From contig JBCBZH010000073.1 of the NCBI GenBank assembly GCA_039815415.1, positions 1 through 15,810 on the forward strand: a stretch of DNA of 15,810 nucleotides, written 5' to 3'. Position numbers and translations under genes: made by a program. Below the pieces are notes generated by a model. The model did no database searches and was not told where the DNA came from. It was given only the letters and a program-made list of their open reading frames with translations. Shown piece by piece: positions 1 to 8,558 of the stretch. Origin of the DNA: JBCBZH01 sp039815415. Lineage in GTDB: Bacteria > Bacteroidota > Rhodothermia > Rhodothermales > Rubricoccaceae. The stretch's first letter is position 1. Each line of letters starts with the position of its first letter.

Positions 1-1
1 C

Positions 2-1525
2 TTACTTCTTCGGCATCTTGCCGACGAGCGAGTGGCTGATGTCCATCCCCTCGATCTGGAAGTGAGGTTGGATAGCCGTCTGGACCCGGAAGAATCCGGG
101 GTTCTCCTCGATTTCGGAGACCGTGACCTCAGCCGCTTTCAGCGGATACTTCGCGCTGATGGAGGCCGAGGGGTTCTTCATCTCGGTGACGAGGCCCTTC
201 AACCAGGCGTTCAGCTCGCCTTCGATCTGCGTGGCATCCTTCGTGGCTCCAATGTTCTCGCGCTGGATCACCTTGAGGTAGTGCGCGATGCGAGACGCGA
301 GGAAGATGTACGGCAGGCGCGAGTTGATTCGGCTGTTTGCCGTTGCGGCAGGGTCGTCGTAGAGCTTCGGGCGCTGCGTCGAGTTGGCGGAGAAGAAGCA
401 GGCGAAGTCTCGGCCCTGGTAGTGCGACAGCGGCATAAACCCGAGGTTGGCGGCCTCGAATTCGAGGGTCTCCGAGATGGGCACCTCAGTAGGAATTTTG
501 GCCTGCTTGCCTTTGCCAACGTCGTAGAGGTGAACGGGGAGGTCATCGACCTTTCCGCCGGCCTGCGGGCCTCGGATCTGAACGCTCCACCCGTCTTGCT
601 GGAAGGCACGGACCATGTTGCTCGCGAATGCGAACGAGGCGTTGCCCCAGAGGTACTTGTCGTGATCGTCTCCGACGACGTTTTCCTGGTAGTTGAAGGA
701 CTTCACCGGGACCGTGTCCGGGCCGTAAGGGAGACGGGTCAGGAAGCGCGGGAAGGTGAGGCCGAGGTACCGAGCGTCCTCCGAGTCGCGCAGGGCGTTC
801 CACTTGGTGTAGTCCGCCACTTCCATGTAGGCCGAGAGATCGGGGATCTTCTTCCACTCCTCCATGGAGTCCTTGCCGAAGAACTTCGGCCCGACGGACC
901 CGATGAACGGGCAGTGCGAGCTGGCGGCCACCTTCGACACGTTCTGCAGCAGGGCGATGTCCTGCGGGGACGAATCGAACTCGTAGTTCGAGACGATGGC
1001 GGAGTAGGGGTCGCCACCGGGCTGGTCGTAGGCGTTGGTGTAGACGTGACGGTAGAGCGCGCTCTGGATCAGCTCAGGGGAGTCCTCAAAGCTCTCGCGC
1101 AGCGTGTCCTTGGACACGTTCAGCAGCTCGACCTTGACGTTCTTCCGGAAGTTGGTGCGGTCCACGAGGAACTTCAGGCCGCGCCACGCGGATTCAATCT
1201 TCTGCACCTCCTCGTTGTGCATGATCTGGTCGAGCTGTTCGCTGATCTTGGTGTCCAGCTCAGCCACGAGACCATCGACCAGGAATTTGTCGATCCGGTC
1301 GACCGGGGTGTCGGCCACGGCGTCGATGAAGACGCGGATGGCGGCAGACATCATGGCCCCTCGATCTTCCGAGGCGATCGCCTCGGCATCGGTGAAGGCA
1401 TCGACGCTCACAGACCCGCTCGGGGGGGCGACATCAACTTTGGAAAGGATGGAGTCGAGAATCGACCCTTCGGCTTCTACAGTTTCGGCTCCAGCGCCGG
1501 CAGTCTCTTGTTGTCCCTCGGCCAT
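2..1525 (-). CDS. tssC: TssC (VipB), large subunit of the T6SS contractile sheath
   Basis: This is the large sheath subunit. With TssB it polymerises around the Hcp tube in the cytoplasm, contracts to fire the tube, and is recycled by ClpV. The protein is 507 aa, normal for TssC. Family motifs seen: SEDARYLGLTFPRFLTRLPYG (about 248-268), the GPQAGG-DLPVH segment (319-332), PTEVPI followed by LGFMPLSHYQGRDFACFF (345-378), and SRLPYIFLASRIAHYLKVIQ (402-421), the helix-rich region that packs with TssB. The first 45 or so residues are acidic and low in complexity, a usual place for variation. It starts with ATG 44 bases after the tssB stop, and the leader has no Shine-Dalgarno. The TAA stop lies at bases 2-4, so the gene is complete and the operon may continue off the left edge. 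Identification is from family motifs and adjacency to tssB. Confidence 0.97.
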   Translation of the reverse strand: MAEGQQETAGAGAETVEAEGSILDSILSKVDVAPPSGSVSVDAFTDAEAIASEDRGAMMSAAIRVFIDAVADTPVDRIDKFLVDGLVAELDTKISEQLDQIMHNEEVQKIESAWRGLKFLVDRTNFRKNVKVELLNVSKDTLRESFEDSPELIQSALYRHVYTNAYDQPGGDPYSAIVSNYEFDSSPQDIALLQNVSKVAASSHCPFIGSVGPKFFGKDSMEEWKKIPDLSAYMEVADYTKWNALRDSEDARYLGLTFPRFLTRLPYGPDTVPVKSFNYQENVVGDDHDKYLWGNASFAFASNMVRAFQQDGWSVQIRGPQAGGKVDDLPVHLYDVGKGKQAKIPTEVPISETLEFEAANLGFMPLSHYQGRDFACFFSANSTQRPKLYDDPAATANSRINSRLPYIFLASRIAHYLKVIQRENIGATKDATQIEGELNAWLKGLVTEMKNPSASISAKYPLKAAEVTVSEIEENPGFFRVQTAIQPHFQIEGMDISHSLVGKMPKK

Positions 1526-1569
1526 TGGAATACAGGGGTTTCAGGGGTGAAAAACGAACGGTGGGGTGA

Positions 1570-2091
1570 TCAGGCGTCCTCGCCGGCATCATCGGCAGGC
1601 GCCTCGCTCTCGACGACCTTGTCGAGCTCTGCGAGGAGTTGCTCCCGAGCGGCGTCGTCCTTGATGACGGACTCGATCTGCTTGCGGAAGTCGGCCGCGG
1701 AGATGAGGCGGTTGCGAAGGTCCTGGAGCAGGTTGCGCGTTGCGAGCAGCTTGGCGATCTCTGGGACCTGCTTAGCGACGACCTCGGGGTCGAAGGACTT
1801 CATGGAGTCAATCTTCAGCTCTACCGGGAGGTCACCGTCTCCCGTCAGCGTGTTGCTGACGTTGGTCTTGATGCTGATCTCCTGGGACCGGAGGACATCC
1901 TCGAAGTTGTCCTTGTTGAGGTTGATGACCTCACGCTCTTCGAGCGGCGTGCCATCTTCCCGCCCGGTGAAGTCTCCCATGACGAGCATTCGCATGGGAA
2001 GCTCGACTTTCTCTTTCGCGTCGCCCTTGGCGACTTCGAGGAACAGGTTGATCCGGGCGGGCGGTTTTTCGTGCTGGAAGCTCTGGGCCAT
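1570..2091 (-). CDS. tssB: TssB (VipA), small subunit of the T6SS contractile sheath
   Basis: This is the small sheath subunit, which forms heterodimers with TssC that assemble into the cytoplasmic contractile sheath. The protein is 173 aa, within the usual 160-180. Family features: PPARINLFLEV (10-20), the core strand ELPMRMLVMGDFTG (30-43), the INLNKDNFEDVL segment (56-67), and the helix LLATRNLLQDLRNRLI (115-130), comparable to the LL-ARQ-LSDL region of other TssB proteins. The C-terminus is acidic. Its ATG follows the leader CCTTCCCCTGAG, which has no Shine-Dalgarno. It is first in the tssB-tssC pair after a 272-base non-coding gap, so it may have its own promoter, although I cannot point to a convincing one. 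Confidence 0.96.
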   Translation of the reverse strand: MAQSFQHEKPPARINLFLEVAKGDAKEKVELPMRMLVMGDFTGREDGTPLEEREVINLNKDNFEDVLRSQEISIKTNVSNTLTGDGDLPVELKIDSMKSFDPEVVAKQVPEIAKLLATRNLLQDLRNRLISAADFRKQIESVIKDDAAREQLLAELDKVVESEAPADDAGEDA

Positions 2092-2140
2092 CTCAGGGGA
2101 AGGTCGTGGGGTGCAAAGAGGTGCTCTAGTGTGTGTTACC

Positions 2141-2160
2141 GGAAACCCCTGGAAACCCCG
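2141..2160. repeat. Tandem 10-mer in the tssB leader
   Basis: GGAAACCCCT is followed directly by GGAAACCCCG, a near-perfect tandem of two 10-base units about 50-70 bases upstream of the tssB start. A tandem repeat of this size in a leader could be a binding site, but two units are weak evidence. A similar A-rich and CCCCTG-rich string occurs just upstream of tssC (1530-1550), in the opposite relative orientation. Confidence 0.35.
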
Positions 2161-2190
2161 TCATGCACATCTGGGAGCGATGCGTTTTTT

Positions 2191-2200
2191 CGCCAGCTCG
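2191..2200 (-). repeat. Decamer CGAGCTGGCG, intergenic copy nearest tssB
   Basis: On the minus strand this copy reads CGAGCTGGCG followed by six A residues, about 100 bases ahead of the tssB start. It is one of five intergenic copies in the window (2191, 2240, 2265, 2321, 5021), all followed by A. Being outside any gene, it cannot be explained by codon preference. Confidence 0.6.
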
Positions 2201-2237
2201 TTGATTCAAAGCCAAGCTCAGCGGGCATCGGCTCGAT

Positions 2238-2276
2238 CTCGCCAGCTCGATGGCTGTGAGGTCTCGAGCTGGCGAG
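2238..2276. repeat. 13-bp perfect inverted repeat (hairpin) after tssA
   Basis: CTCGCCAGCTCGA (2238-2250) and TCGAGCTGGCGAG (2264-2276) are exact reverse complements separated by 13 bases. Each arm contains the decamer CGAGCTGGCG or its complement. A transcript from tssA would form a strong stem here, about 90 bases after the stop. No U-run follows on either strand, so a standard intrinsic terminator is not supported. A role in mRNA end protection, attenuation or protein binding is possible. Confidence 0.7.
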
Positions 2277-2331
2277 CCCGTCTCGGTTGAGGGCGCTCAT
2301 ACTCTCCAAGCGCACGGTCTCGAGCTGGCGA
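2260..2331. repeat. 16-bp direct repeat pair containing the decamer
   Basis: GGTCTCGAGCTGGCGA occurs at 2260-2275 and again, identically, at 2316-2331. The first copy overlaps the right arm of the hairpin at 2238-2276. Both copies carry the same extra flank (GGTCT before, A after) around the decamer core. The coding copies elsewhere in the window do not share the full flank, so the intergenic copies look like members of a longer repeat family. Confidence 0.65.
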
Positions 2332-2363
2332 ATCCGCCGCGTTCAGGCCTCCGCCTCGGGTCG

Positions 2364-4031
2364 CTACTTCTTTGGCGCGGGCGTGCTGCGCATGGCGTGA
2401 GCTGGGTCTAGGCGGGACAGCCGGTTGAACGTGTCGGTGGCCCGCTGGCGAAGCTCAGCGGCTCGCTCCGGGCTGCTGGCTGTGGGCACCAGTTGCGTAC
2501 AGCAGGTGTGGATCAGCCGAAGGGCCTTGCTAGCTGTATTCGGGTCCCACACGTCGAGGTGGTGCGTCTGAATCGCTCGGTCTGCGGTTTCCAGGAGGCC
2601 GAGGGCCACGTCGGATCGACCGGCTCCAAGGCACAGCTCGGCGGCGATGACGGTCCGCTCGAAGCGGTCTCGGGGGGCGCCCGCGTCGGCCATCAGCGCG
2701 GCCACGGCTCCAGGGACGTCGCCACTAGCGGCTTGCTCCCGAGCCTCCTTGATCGCGGCTTCACTGGCTTCGCTCGTTCCGCTGCCTCCACCATCGCCGT
2801 CAGACGCCGTCAGCTCGTCCAGCCAGGCGATGGTCAGCGAGTCGGCGAAGGCGGTTCCATCCTGGAACGTGAGTGTGGGGAGCGACGGCAGGCGCTTCAC
2901 AAGGGCTGCCGTGGTGGATTCCACGACCGCGAGGGCAACAGCGGCGGGGGGGCCGATGGCGCGAAGAGATGTGGCCAGAAACCGCTGGAGGTCGAGCCAG
3001 AAATGGTAGGGCGGCGATGGGAAGCTGCCCTCTCCCTGCGTGACCAGGAGCGGGTGATTTGAAGCAGCGACCATGCCTGCCAGTGCGTCGCGGCGGTGAG
3101 AGGGCGGCGGCGGAATCACTCCGGTTGGAGGGGGGGTGGTGATGGTGTTCCACCGAACCGCGCGGCGCAACTCGAACGCGGTCGCGTTGTACGGATCCTG
3201 CTCCTGCAGAAACGTCGCCACCTTCAACACCACGCTCTCAGCCTCAGAGGGCGTGCTGAATGAGGCATCTCCACCACTCGACGCCGCAGGCGGAGCGGCA
3301 GGCTTGGCGGGAGTCGGGGGAGCCGCATCGGCGGTATCTCCGTTGCTGGCCGCGCTGGGCTCTGGGTCCTTGGCTGGGGGCGGGTCTTCTTTGGGAGGCT
3401 TGGGCTTCGGGAGGCGTCGCACCTGCTCTCGCAGTTCGCGGACGAGTCCGCTGAAGGCGGGAGCATTCTCGCCCATCGACTCCGTTACGAAGGCCTGGAG
3501 GGCCTCAGCTTCGGTTTGCGCATGCATGAGCGCGTCGCGGTCTCCAGGCTCAGCCTTGTTGTCTTGGATCCACGCGCTGGTACGTTCGGCGACGAACTGG
3601 AGAGCGGCTTGCCGACCTCGGATTCGGCGAAGTGGCGGAAACGCATCCTCCCAGAACCCTTCGGTCACCGACCGTACAGCAGCAATGCCTTCGGCGATGC
3701 CTCCATATCCGGCTGTTCGCGTCAGCCCGAGAATCAAGTAGCTCGCTACGGAAATGTCCTTCGAGTGCTCGTGGAGGATCTCGGTAGAGAGGTCCACGAT
3801 CTTGTTGAAGTCCACGTCACCGGTCGCGGCTCCAAGCCGGTCCACTTCTGCTTTGAGGGTCTGGAACAGATCCTCGTACTTCATATCGATTCCCGCAGGC
3901 GCATCGCCAGGAACGGGGGTGCGGATCGACTCGAGGCGCGGGGTGGAGAAGGCGGCTGGAGCGTCGTCAGCCGCTGTCGCGTCGCTGGATTCTGCCTCTG
4001 GGGCGTCGCTCGGGGAGGTGTCGTCAGCCAT
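2364..4031 (-). CDS. tssA: TssA, T6SS assembly protein with ImpA_N domain and long C-terminal extension
   Basis: TssA proteins bind the baseplate and the distal end of the growing sheath and coordinate tube and sheath polymerisation. The protein is 555 aa, so it is a long TssA rather than the roughly 350-aa type. It has an acidic, disordered N-terminus (1-40); the ImpA_N domain (about 45-155, including ILGLTRTAGYGGIAEGI and FPPLRRIRGRQAALQF); a proline-rich linker (205-255); a middle region with DPYNATAFELRRAVRW (279-294) and YHFWLDLQRFLA (342-353), typical of the VasJ-like TssA branch; and a helical, TPR-like C-terminus (425-545). It starts with ATG 9 bases after the tagF stop and the leader TGCCTCTCT has no Shine-Dalgarno. 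The family call is firm; the sub-class is less certain because the C-terminus is not strongly conserved. Confidence 0.88.
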   Translation of the reverse strand: MADDTSPSDAPEAESSDATAADDAPAAFSTPRLESIRTPVPGDAPAGIDMKYEDLFQTLKAEVDRLGAATGDVDFNKIVDLSTEILHEHSKDISVASYLILGLTRTAGYGGIAEGIAAVRSVTEGFWEDAFPPLRRIRGRQAALQFVAERTSAWIQDNKAEPGDRDALMHAQTEAEALQAFVTESMGENAPAFSGLVRELREQVRRLPKPKPPKEDPPPAKDPEPSAASNGDTADAAPPTPAKPAAPPAASSGGDASFSTPSEAESVVLKVATFLQEQDPYNATAFELRRAVRWNTITTPPPTGVIPPPPSHRRDALAGMVAASNHPLLVTQGEGSFPSPPYHFWLDLQRFLATSLRAIGPPAAVALAVVESTTAALVKRLPSLPTLTFQDGTAFADSLTIAWLDELTASDGDGGGSGTSEASEAAIKEAREQAASGDVPGAVAALMADAGAPRDRFERTVIAAELCLGAGRSDVALGLLETADRAIQTHHLDVWDPNTASKALRLIHTCCTQLVPTASSPERAAELRQRATDTFNRLSRLDPAHAMRSTPAPKK

Positions 4032-4040
4032 AGAGAGGCA

Positions 4041-4967
4041 CTATCGGAGGGCGTGAAGGTGTCCCAGAAGGTCGGTCACGGATGTCGATGGGGACTCCAG
4101 AAACTCCCGAAAGCGCGCCGGAAGAGCGCCATAGATCCGCCGTGCCGTGCCAGGAGATCCTGCGTCCACAGCGGCGATTCGATCTGGCAAGCTGGTGCCT
4201 GTGAGAAGCGGCCGGAAGGCCGCGGGCGAGAGGCCTGAGACGAACACCACCAGTGCGCCGGGAGCGCCTTCGGTCCAGAACAGCGAGGGGGGCGTTGGGG
4301 GCGTCGGCAAGAGGTGCCAGCACACCGCCAGCCAGAAGGCCACGGCGTCGCTGGTTCCGAAGTCGGATTCTGAGGGCGGCAGCGGAAAGCGAACGCCGTA
4401 GGGAATGGTGGCGTGCGCCGCGTCCCGGAGGCGCTGCACCACCAGCCCGAGGCGCATCGGATCGTCCTCACCCCAGATCCGGTTCACCAGCTCGCTGATG
4501 GGCAGCACGGAAAGGGTGGTGATGTGGTAGTCGATCTCTGGAGATCGCCCAATGAGAGGGGCCAGAGAAGGCAGAGCTGTCAGGCGGGCGTCCACATCAG
4601 AGAGCGGCGCGTCTTGCACAGCGACCTCGATAAGTCGAGCAGCCGCACCAAGTACAGGGCGCCAGCGGAGGGGCCACGAGGCGGCAGCGTCGGGATCGAG
4701 CCGGGGGCGCGAAATGGGTTGCCCAGCGAACAGGGGATAGGCGCGGCCTACTCGGTCTCGGCTTAGCTGGATGGCTCCGGCGAGGGCCTGTGGGCCGCTC
4801 GGAGGCACGAACACCATGCGGTAGAGCGGGCCCGTCTTGGTGGTGAGGCCCGCACGAAGTGCGTTCTGAGCCAGCGTGTCCAGGGCATCGAGTGCCGGAC
4901 TGGCACCGCCTCGCAGGACGAAGTCGGCGCGAGCCGGGAGCTTCCCGAAGAGGACGGGGGCACTCAT
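4041..4967 (-). CDS. tagF: TagF, T6SS-associated regulator (DUF2094 family)
   Basis: TagF is a cytoplasmic accessory protein that, where studied, represses T6SS assembly by acting on Fha/TagH-dependent steps; threonine phosphorylation relieves or bypasses this. The 308-aa protein opens with the diagnostic FGKLPARADFVLRGG (7-21), comparable to the GKLP-x-x-x-DF-V-RG signature of the family, and later has YRMVFVPPSGPQALAGAI and a DRVGRAYPLF segment. The frame stays open to 5213 inside tssM. I chose the ATG at 4967 because it puts the signature right at the N-terminus and is preceded at normal distance by GAGGGAG, the only Shine-Dalgarno-like sequence among the starts here. It lies between tssM and tssA, a common position. 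Confidence 0.88.
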   Translation of the reverse strand: MSAPVLFGKLPARADFVLRGGASPALDALDTLAQNALRAGLTTKTGPLYRMVFVPPSGPQALAGAIQLSRDRVGRAYPLFAGQPISRPRLDPDAAASWPLRWRPVLGAAARLIEVAVQDAPLSDVDARLTALPSLAPLIGRSPEIDYHITTLSVLPISELVNRIWGEDDPMRLGLVVQRLRDAAHATIPYGVRFPLPPSESDFGTSDAVAFWLAVCWHLLPTPPTPPSLFWTEGAPGALVVFVSGLSPAAFRPLLTGTSLPDRIAAVDAGSPGTARRIYGALPARFREFLESPSTSVTDLLGHLHALR

Positions 4968-5020
4968 ACGACTCCCTCGGTGCACGCACAGGCGAGGGCG
5001 CTGGGAGCGCCTCGGCTGTT

Positions 5021-5030
5021 CGAGCTGGCG
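5021..5030 (+). repeat. Decamer CGAGCTGGCG, intergenic copy between tssM and tagF
   Basis: This exact decamer lies in the 76-base gap between the tssM stop and the tagF start, 13 bases past the tssM stop. It reads TTCGAGCTGGCGAGAG, matching the extended flank (CGAGCTGGCGA) seen in the tssA-tssB gap. There is no partner arm nearby, so this copy does not form a long hairpin. Confidence 0.6.
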
Positions 5031-5043
5031 AGAGCGGCAGGCA

Positions 5044-8000
5044 TCAATTCGCGGAGCGCGGCAGCGAGAACTGGAAGAACGCCCGCGGGTTGGCGAGCGG
5101 AGAATCCTCTGAGGTGGTCCGCATCTCGTACTGGGCCGTGACGGTGTGCGGCCCTTCCCGGAAGCTCCAGCGGACGTCGTAGAGGGTGCCACCGCGCGAG
5201 CGGATGGTGGCATTCTGCATCAGCCTGAAGACGGCCCAATCGCCCTCATACTCGCGCGTCAGCGGGCCGCCCTGGCGCTGGATGGTGACATACGCACCGG
5301 GTGGCCCAGGCCAGCGCAGGTCGCTCCATCTCGTGCTGCCAAGGCGATACACGCTGTTGGTTCCGTGCACGCCCACCGCAACGGCGTCCACCGCCAGCTC
5401 GCGCTGAGCCGCCTGGGACGAGTACGTGGGCAAGTCTGGCCGGATGCGGAACGTGAGGTCCCCGCTTCCGAACAGGCCGCGTCCGATCTTCTTCCCCTGC
5501 TCAATGGCGGCCCGGAGCGCTGGCGAGCCGCCGTCGCCGAGCGATTCTTCGAGTGCGACCAGATCGCCACCGTTGGGGTCGAAGAACGAGCGGACGTCAT
5601 CCAGAGCGGCATCCCTCGAGCTGTTGGGGGCGAAGGGATAGCGTCCGGCGATCTTGTCTGCGTAGGCGTCTTTGGCTTCCTCAAGAGCCTCCTGGGCGGC
5701 TTCTTCGGACGCGCTGGCGGCGGCCTCCGTCGCGGCCGTGACGGCGACTTGCTGAGAAATGTCTAGAGGCGAGAAGAACAGATTCTCGCGGGTCTGGCGG
5801 TCCATGCCGCGCGTGCCTTGCTCTACCTCGTCTTTGGTGACGGCCAGCAAGTCCGCGGCCATGCCAGGGTCTCCGGCGGCCGAGACGATACGGCGACCGA
5901 ACTGTGCGAGTGCCTCCAGGGCAGCGTACAGGCCCTCGTTGGCCTCCCCTGCGGGTAGCCCAGATGCGTTCAGGCGGTGAATGCCCGCGAAGGCTTCGCC
6001 AATGGGATCCGCGACAGCTACAGAGTCCGCCTCTTCGTCGTCTCCCCCCAGCCCGACCGCGTCTGCCGCTCGGTCCAGAAAGCCTTGGGTGCGGGGGGCG
6101 ATGTCTTCAGGCGGGAGAGTGGTCTGTTCCGTGACAACAGCCAGGAGCCATCCGATGGGGGAGTCGGTAGCCGAGCCCAGAATGGCAAGGCGTTGCTCAG
6201 ACTCGATACCTGTGGCCTTCTTGTAGGTCACCGAATGGAGGAAGCGCGTCCACGACTCGACGTACTCCCGCTGGTAGCGGCGCATCAGAGCATCATAGAC
6301 CTCATCCGGGTTCTGCAGCTCTGTAGGGAGATCGCCCGAGCTACGACCGAGCACCCAGTACTCACTGGCCGGATCGTTGGCGGCTTGCTGGAAGCGTCGC
6401 TTCACGACGCGATCCCAGCCATCCCGAGTAAAAAACCCCGGAACCTGACCGGCCGGGGCAAAGAGCCCGAGGTGTTCCTCGGGAACAGCATCGGGCAGGC
6501 CCAGGGGAGGGAGCCGGGCGAGCGCTTCGCGTTGGATGCGGGAGTAGAGCCCATCCAACGTCGGTGCGACGTCGATCACCGAGATCGCTGCATTGATGAG
6601 CGAGCGATCTGCCTCGAAAGGTTCTGCTAGACCAGACGCCAGCCCGTCCACATAAGCATCGGTCTGGCGGGTCAGCAGCCCGATCATCTCCTCACGGTCC
6701 TCCGCTTCGTCGCCGAGGGCACCACGCGGCGCCAGCTCGGCCAGGCGTGTTTTGAGCGCGTCGCGGAGGTATTCGCTGTTCTGGAGCGAGTCTGCGTGAG
6801 AGGTCAGCAGGAGGTAGGCCTCCAGGTCGTTCTCGATGTCTACACGGCGAGCGGCCTGCCGGGCCGCGAGGGTCTCGCCTGGTGTGTCGAGAGTGTCCGG
6901 CTCGTTGAAGCGGCGCGAGCGCTCCAGGGAGGCCCGGAGCCGCCGCATGGCGTAGACATTGACGAGGTCACGAGTCATCCCGTAGTAGAGACGCTGAGCG
7001 GGCTCGCGGACGGAGGCACTCCGGTCCAGGCCCAGCAGCAGCGCCTTCCCAACCGGGCGCGCTTCGCCCAGTCGCTCCACCTCCGCCCTGAACCCCTCGA
7101 GGCGGTTGATGTCGGCGTAGCGTGCACCATCGGCGCTGAACGTTACTTGCGAGGCATCCTCAGCCTTGTCCACCACGCTGCGAAGCATGAGGCTGCTTCG
7201 TGCGGCCGCGAACCCGAGTAGGAGTGCCGCCAACGCGCCCACACCGAGTGCTGTCAGGCCGGTTCGCGTGAGCGCGCGCCAGGCCGCTCCTGAGGCCCGT
7301 TGAGTTCGCTTGGCGACATAACGGTCCGGGAAGACGACGTCCGTAAAGACATCCTTCAGGAAGTAGCTCTTCGGCTCCTCCGGTGGACGCGGCGGCGGAG
7401 GCGTCGCCAGCCCGAACTGCGACGCCAGCGCGCCGATGACGCGGTCGATGGGGGCGCCCTCCTGCGTGCCGCTCGTAAAGTAGAAGCCCCGGAACAGCGG
7501 GCCATCGGCCAACGGGCTGGGAGCGAACACGATGGCGGAGAACGTCGCCAGCCGGTCCCGCAGGGCGCCAAACTCGAGTGGGAAGTCATACACGCGCTGG
7601 CGTTCCTCGCGGCGGAGGTTGCGCGATAGACGGGCATTCCGGTGGGGGCGAAGGGCATCCAGCAGCGTGTCGAACTCGCGCTCGACCACCTCGGCAGGGT
7701 CGGCGGTGGAGTACGGTTCTACAGTGGCGCCCCAGACCTGCTCGCGGGCCTCCCGGTCCAACTCGCCAAAGAACTCGACGAAGCCTGGCACGAGGTCGCT
7801 CTTGGTCACGACGAGGTAAACCGGCAGGCGCAGCCCCAGCCGCTCTACCAGTTCGTCCACGCGGCGGCGGACGTTCTCGGCGTGCTCCTCCAACTCCCGC
7901 TCGTCGCCAAGGAGGTCTTGCGACCCGATGCCCACCAGCACGCCGTTGATGGGGCGATCCGGCCGGCTCTCGCGGAGGGCATCGAGGAAGGCATTCCACT

Positions 8001-8556
8001 CTTGGTGGTCTTCATCTTCGGACGTGTAGCGCCCGGCCGTGTCCAGCAGAATGGCCTCGTCCGAGAAGAACCAGTCGCAGTTGCGTGTGCCGCCGACGCC
8101 TCGGATCCGTTCGGCCCCACCGGGAAAGCGAAGGCCACTTTGCAGGATGGCCGTTGTTTTGCCCGTACCCGGTGGCCCGACGAAGACGTACCACGGCAGC
8201 GCGTTGAGGGCCTTCTTGCCTCGCCCGAACCATCCCGTGCCTCCCAGGCTGGAGGCTTTGAGCTGCGCAATGGCTTTGTCGAACGACTCCTGCATCCGCT
8301 TGATCTCGGCCTTCTTGTCGGGCGTGTAGGAGGCCGCCTCCCGGTCCGCCTGGGCCTTCAGAGCATCCTCGATGTTGCCTCCTGAGCGCCGGGCTTTCAT
8401 CGCAGACACCGCAAGGGCACCCACGGCAGCCACCAGCAGCCCGATCACGATCAGCAAGAGCGTCGTCATCGGGATGCCATAGCGCAGGGCTCCGATAAAG
8501 GAGGCCGGGATGCCGACAGCGGCGAGGGTGGCAATGAGAATCTTGCGAGGCGACAT
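5044..8556 (-). CDS. tssM: TssM (IcmF family), inner-membrane scaffold of the T6SS membrane complex
   Basis: TssM spans the inner membrane and periplasm, contacts the lipoprotein TssJ with its C-terminus and binds TssL and TssK on the cytoplasmic side. The protein is 1170 aa, typical for the family. Two membrane segments lie at about 5-27 and 31-52. A cytoplasmic NTPase-like domain follows, with Walker A GPPGTGKT (127-134), Walker B ILLDTAGRY (169-177), TKSD (251-254), the family string RGFYFTSGTQEG (356-367) and YFLKDVF (398-404). A third membrane segment is at about 432-452, then a long periplasmic part ending in the IcmF C-terminal region (GDWAVFRLM and the final PRAFFQFSLPRSAN). The Walker motifs look intact; some TssM proteins lose them. 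ATG is 81 bases after the tssL stop and directly follows four heptad repeats. Confidence 0.97.
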   Translation of the reverse strand: MSPRKILIATLAAVGIPASFIGALRYGIPMTTLLLIVIGLLVAAVGALAVSAMKARRSGGNIEDALKAQADREAASYTPDKKAEIKRMQESFDKAIAQLKASSLGGTGWFGRGKKALNALPWYVFVGPPGTGKTTAILQSGLRFPGGAERIRGVGGTRNCDWFFSDEAILLDTAGRYTSEDEDHQEWNAFLDALRESRPDRPINGVLVGIGSQDLLGDERELEEHAENVRRRVDELVERLGLRLPVYLVVTKSDLVPGFVEFFGELDREAREQVWGATVEPYSTADPAEVVEREFDTLLDALRPHRNARLSRNLRREERQRVYDFPLEFGALRDRLATFSAIVFAPSPLADGPLFRGFYFTSGTQEGAPIDRVIGALASQFGLATPPPPRPPEEPKSYFLKDVFTDVVFPDRYVAKRTQRASGAAWRALTRTGLTALGVGALAALLLGFAAARSSLMLRSVVDKAEDASQVTFSADGARYADINRLEGFRAEVERLGEARPVGKALLLGLDRSASVREPAQRLYYGMTRDLVNVYAMRRLRASLERSRRFNEPDTLDTPGETLAARQAARRVDIENDLEAYLLLTSHADSLQNSEYLRDALKTRLAELAPRGALGDEAEDREEMIGLLTRQTDAYVDGLASGLAEPFEADRSLINAAISVIDVAPTLDGLYSRIQREALARLPPLGLPDAVPEEHLGLFAPAGQVPGFFTRDGWDRVVKRRFQQAANDPASEYWVLGRSSGDLPTELQNPDEVYDALMRRYQREYVESWTRFLHSVTYKKATGIESEQRLAILGSATDSPIGWLLAVVTEQTTLPPEDIAPRTQGFLDRAADAVGLGGDDEEADSVAVADPIGEAFAGIHRLNASGLPAGEANEGLYAALEALAQFGRRIVSAAGDPGMAADLLAVTKDEVEQGTRGMDRQTRENLFFSPLDISQQVAVTAATEAAASASEEAAQEALEEAKDAYADKIAGRYPFAPNSSRDAALDDVRSFFDPNGGDLVALEESLGDGGSPALRAAIEQGKKIGRGLFGSGDLTFRIRPDLPTYSSQAAQRELAVDAVAVGVHGTNSVYRLGSTRWSDLRWPGPPGAYVTIQRQGGPLTREYEGDWAVFRLMQNATIRSRGGTLYDVRWSFREGPHTVTAQYEMRTTSEDSPLANPRAFFQFSLPRSAN

Positions 8557-8558
8557 GA

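Larger units (their letters stand above)
2092..2363. other. Intergenic gap between tssA and tssB, rich in short repeats
   Basis: This is the longest non-coding stretch in the window (272 bases). It separates the membrane-complex/TssA part of the cluster from the sheath pair and so may hold a terminator, a promoter, or both. It contains four copies of the decamer CGAGCTGGCG in both orientations, a 13-bp hairpin, a 16-bp direct repeat and a tandem 10-mer, each listed separately. I see no RNA gene, no intact small gene and no clear sigma-70-like or Bacteroidota-type (TTTG / TAnnTTTG) promoter. Confidence 0.6.

Noticed and set aside
2238..2276. Intrinsic terminator after tssA
   Set aside because: The stem is strong, but no U-run follows on either strand, so it is listed only as an inverted repeat.
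32..2290. A 752-codon open frame on the plus strand opposite tssC and tssB
   Set aside because: It is antisense to two clear family members, runs through their intergenic gaps, and its translation has no recognisable domain and is Arg/Val/Leu-rich. Long antisense frames are common in GC-rich genes.
2186..2332. CRISPR array
   Set aside because: The repeats are too short, occur in both orientations and are irregularly spaced, with no cas genes nearby.
4968..5213. Extension of the TagF frame upstream to 5213
   Set aside because: It would overlap the end of tssM by 170 bases and add low-complexity Ser/Arg sequence ahead of the conserved N-terminal signature. The ATG at 4967 fits the family.
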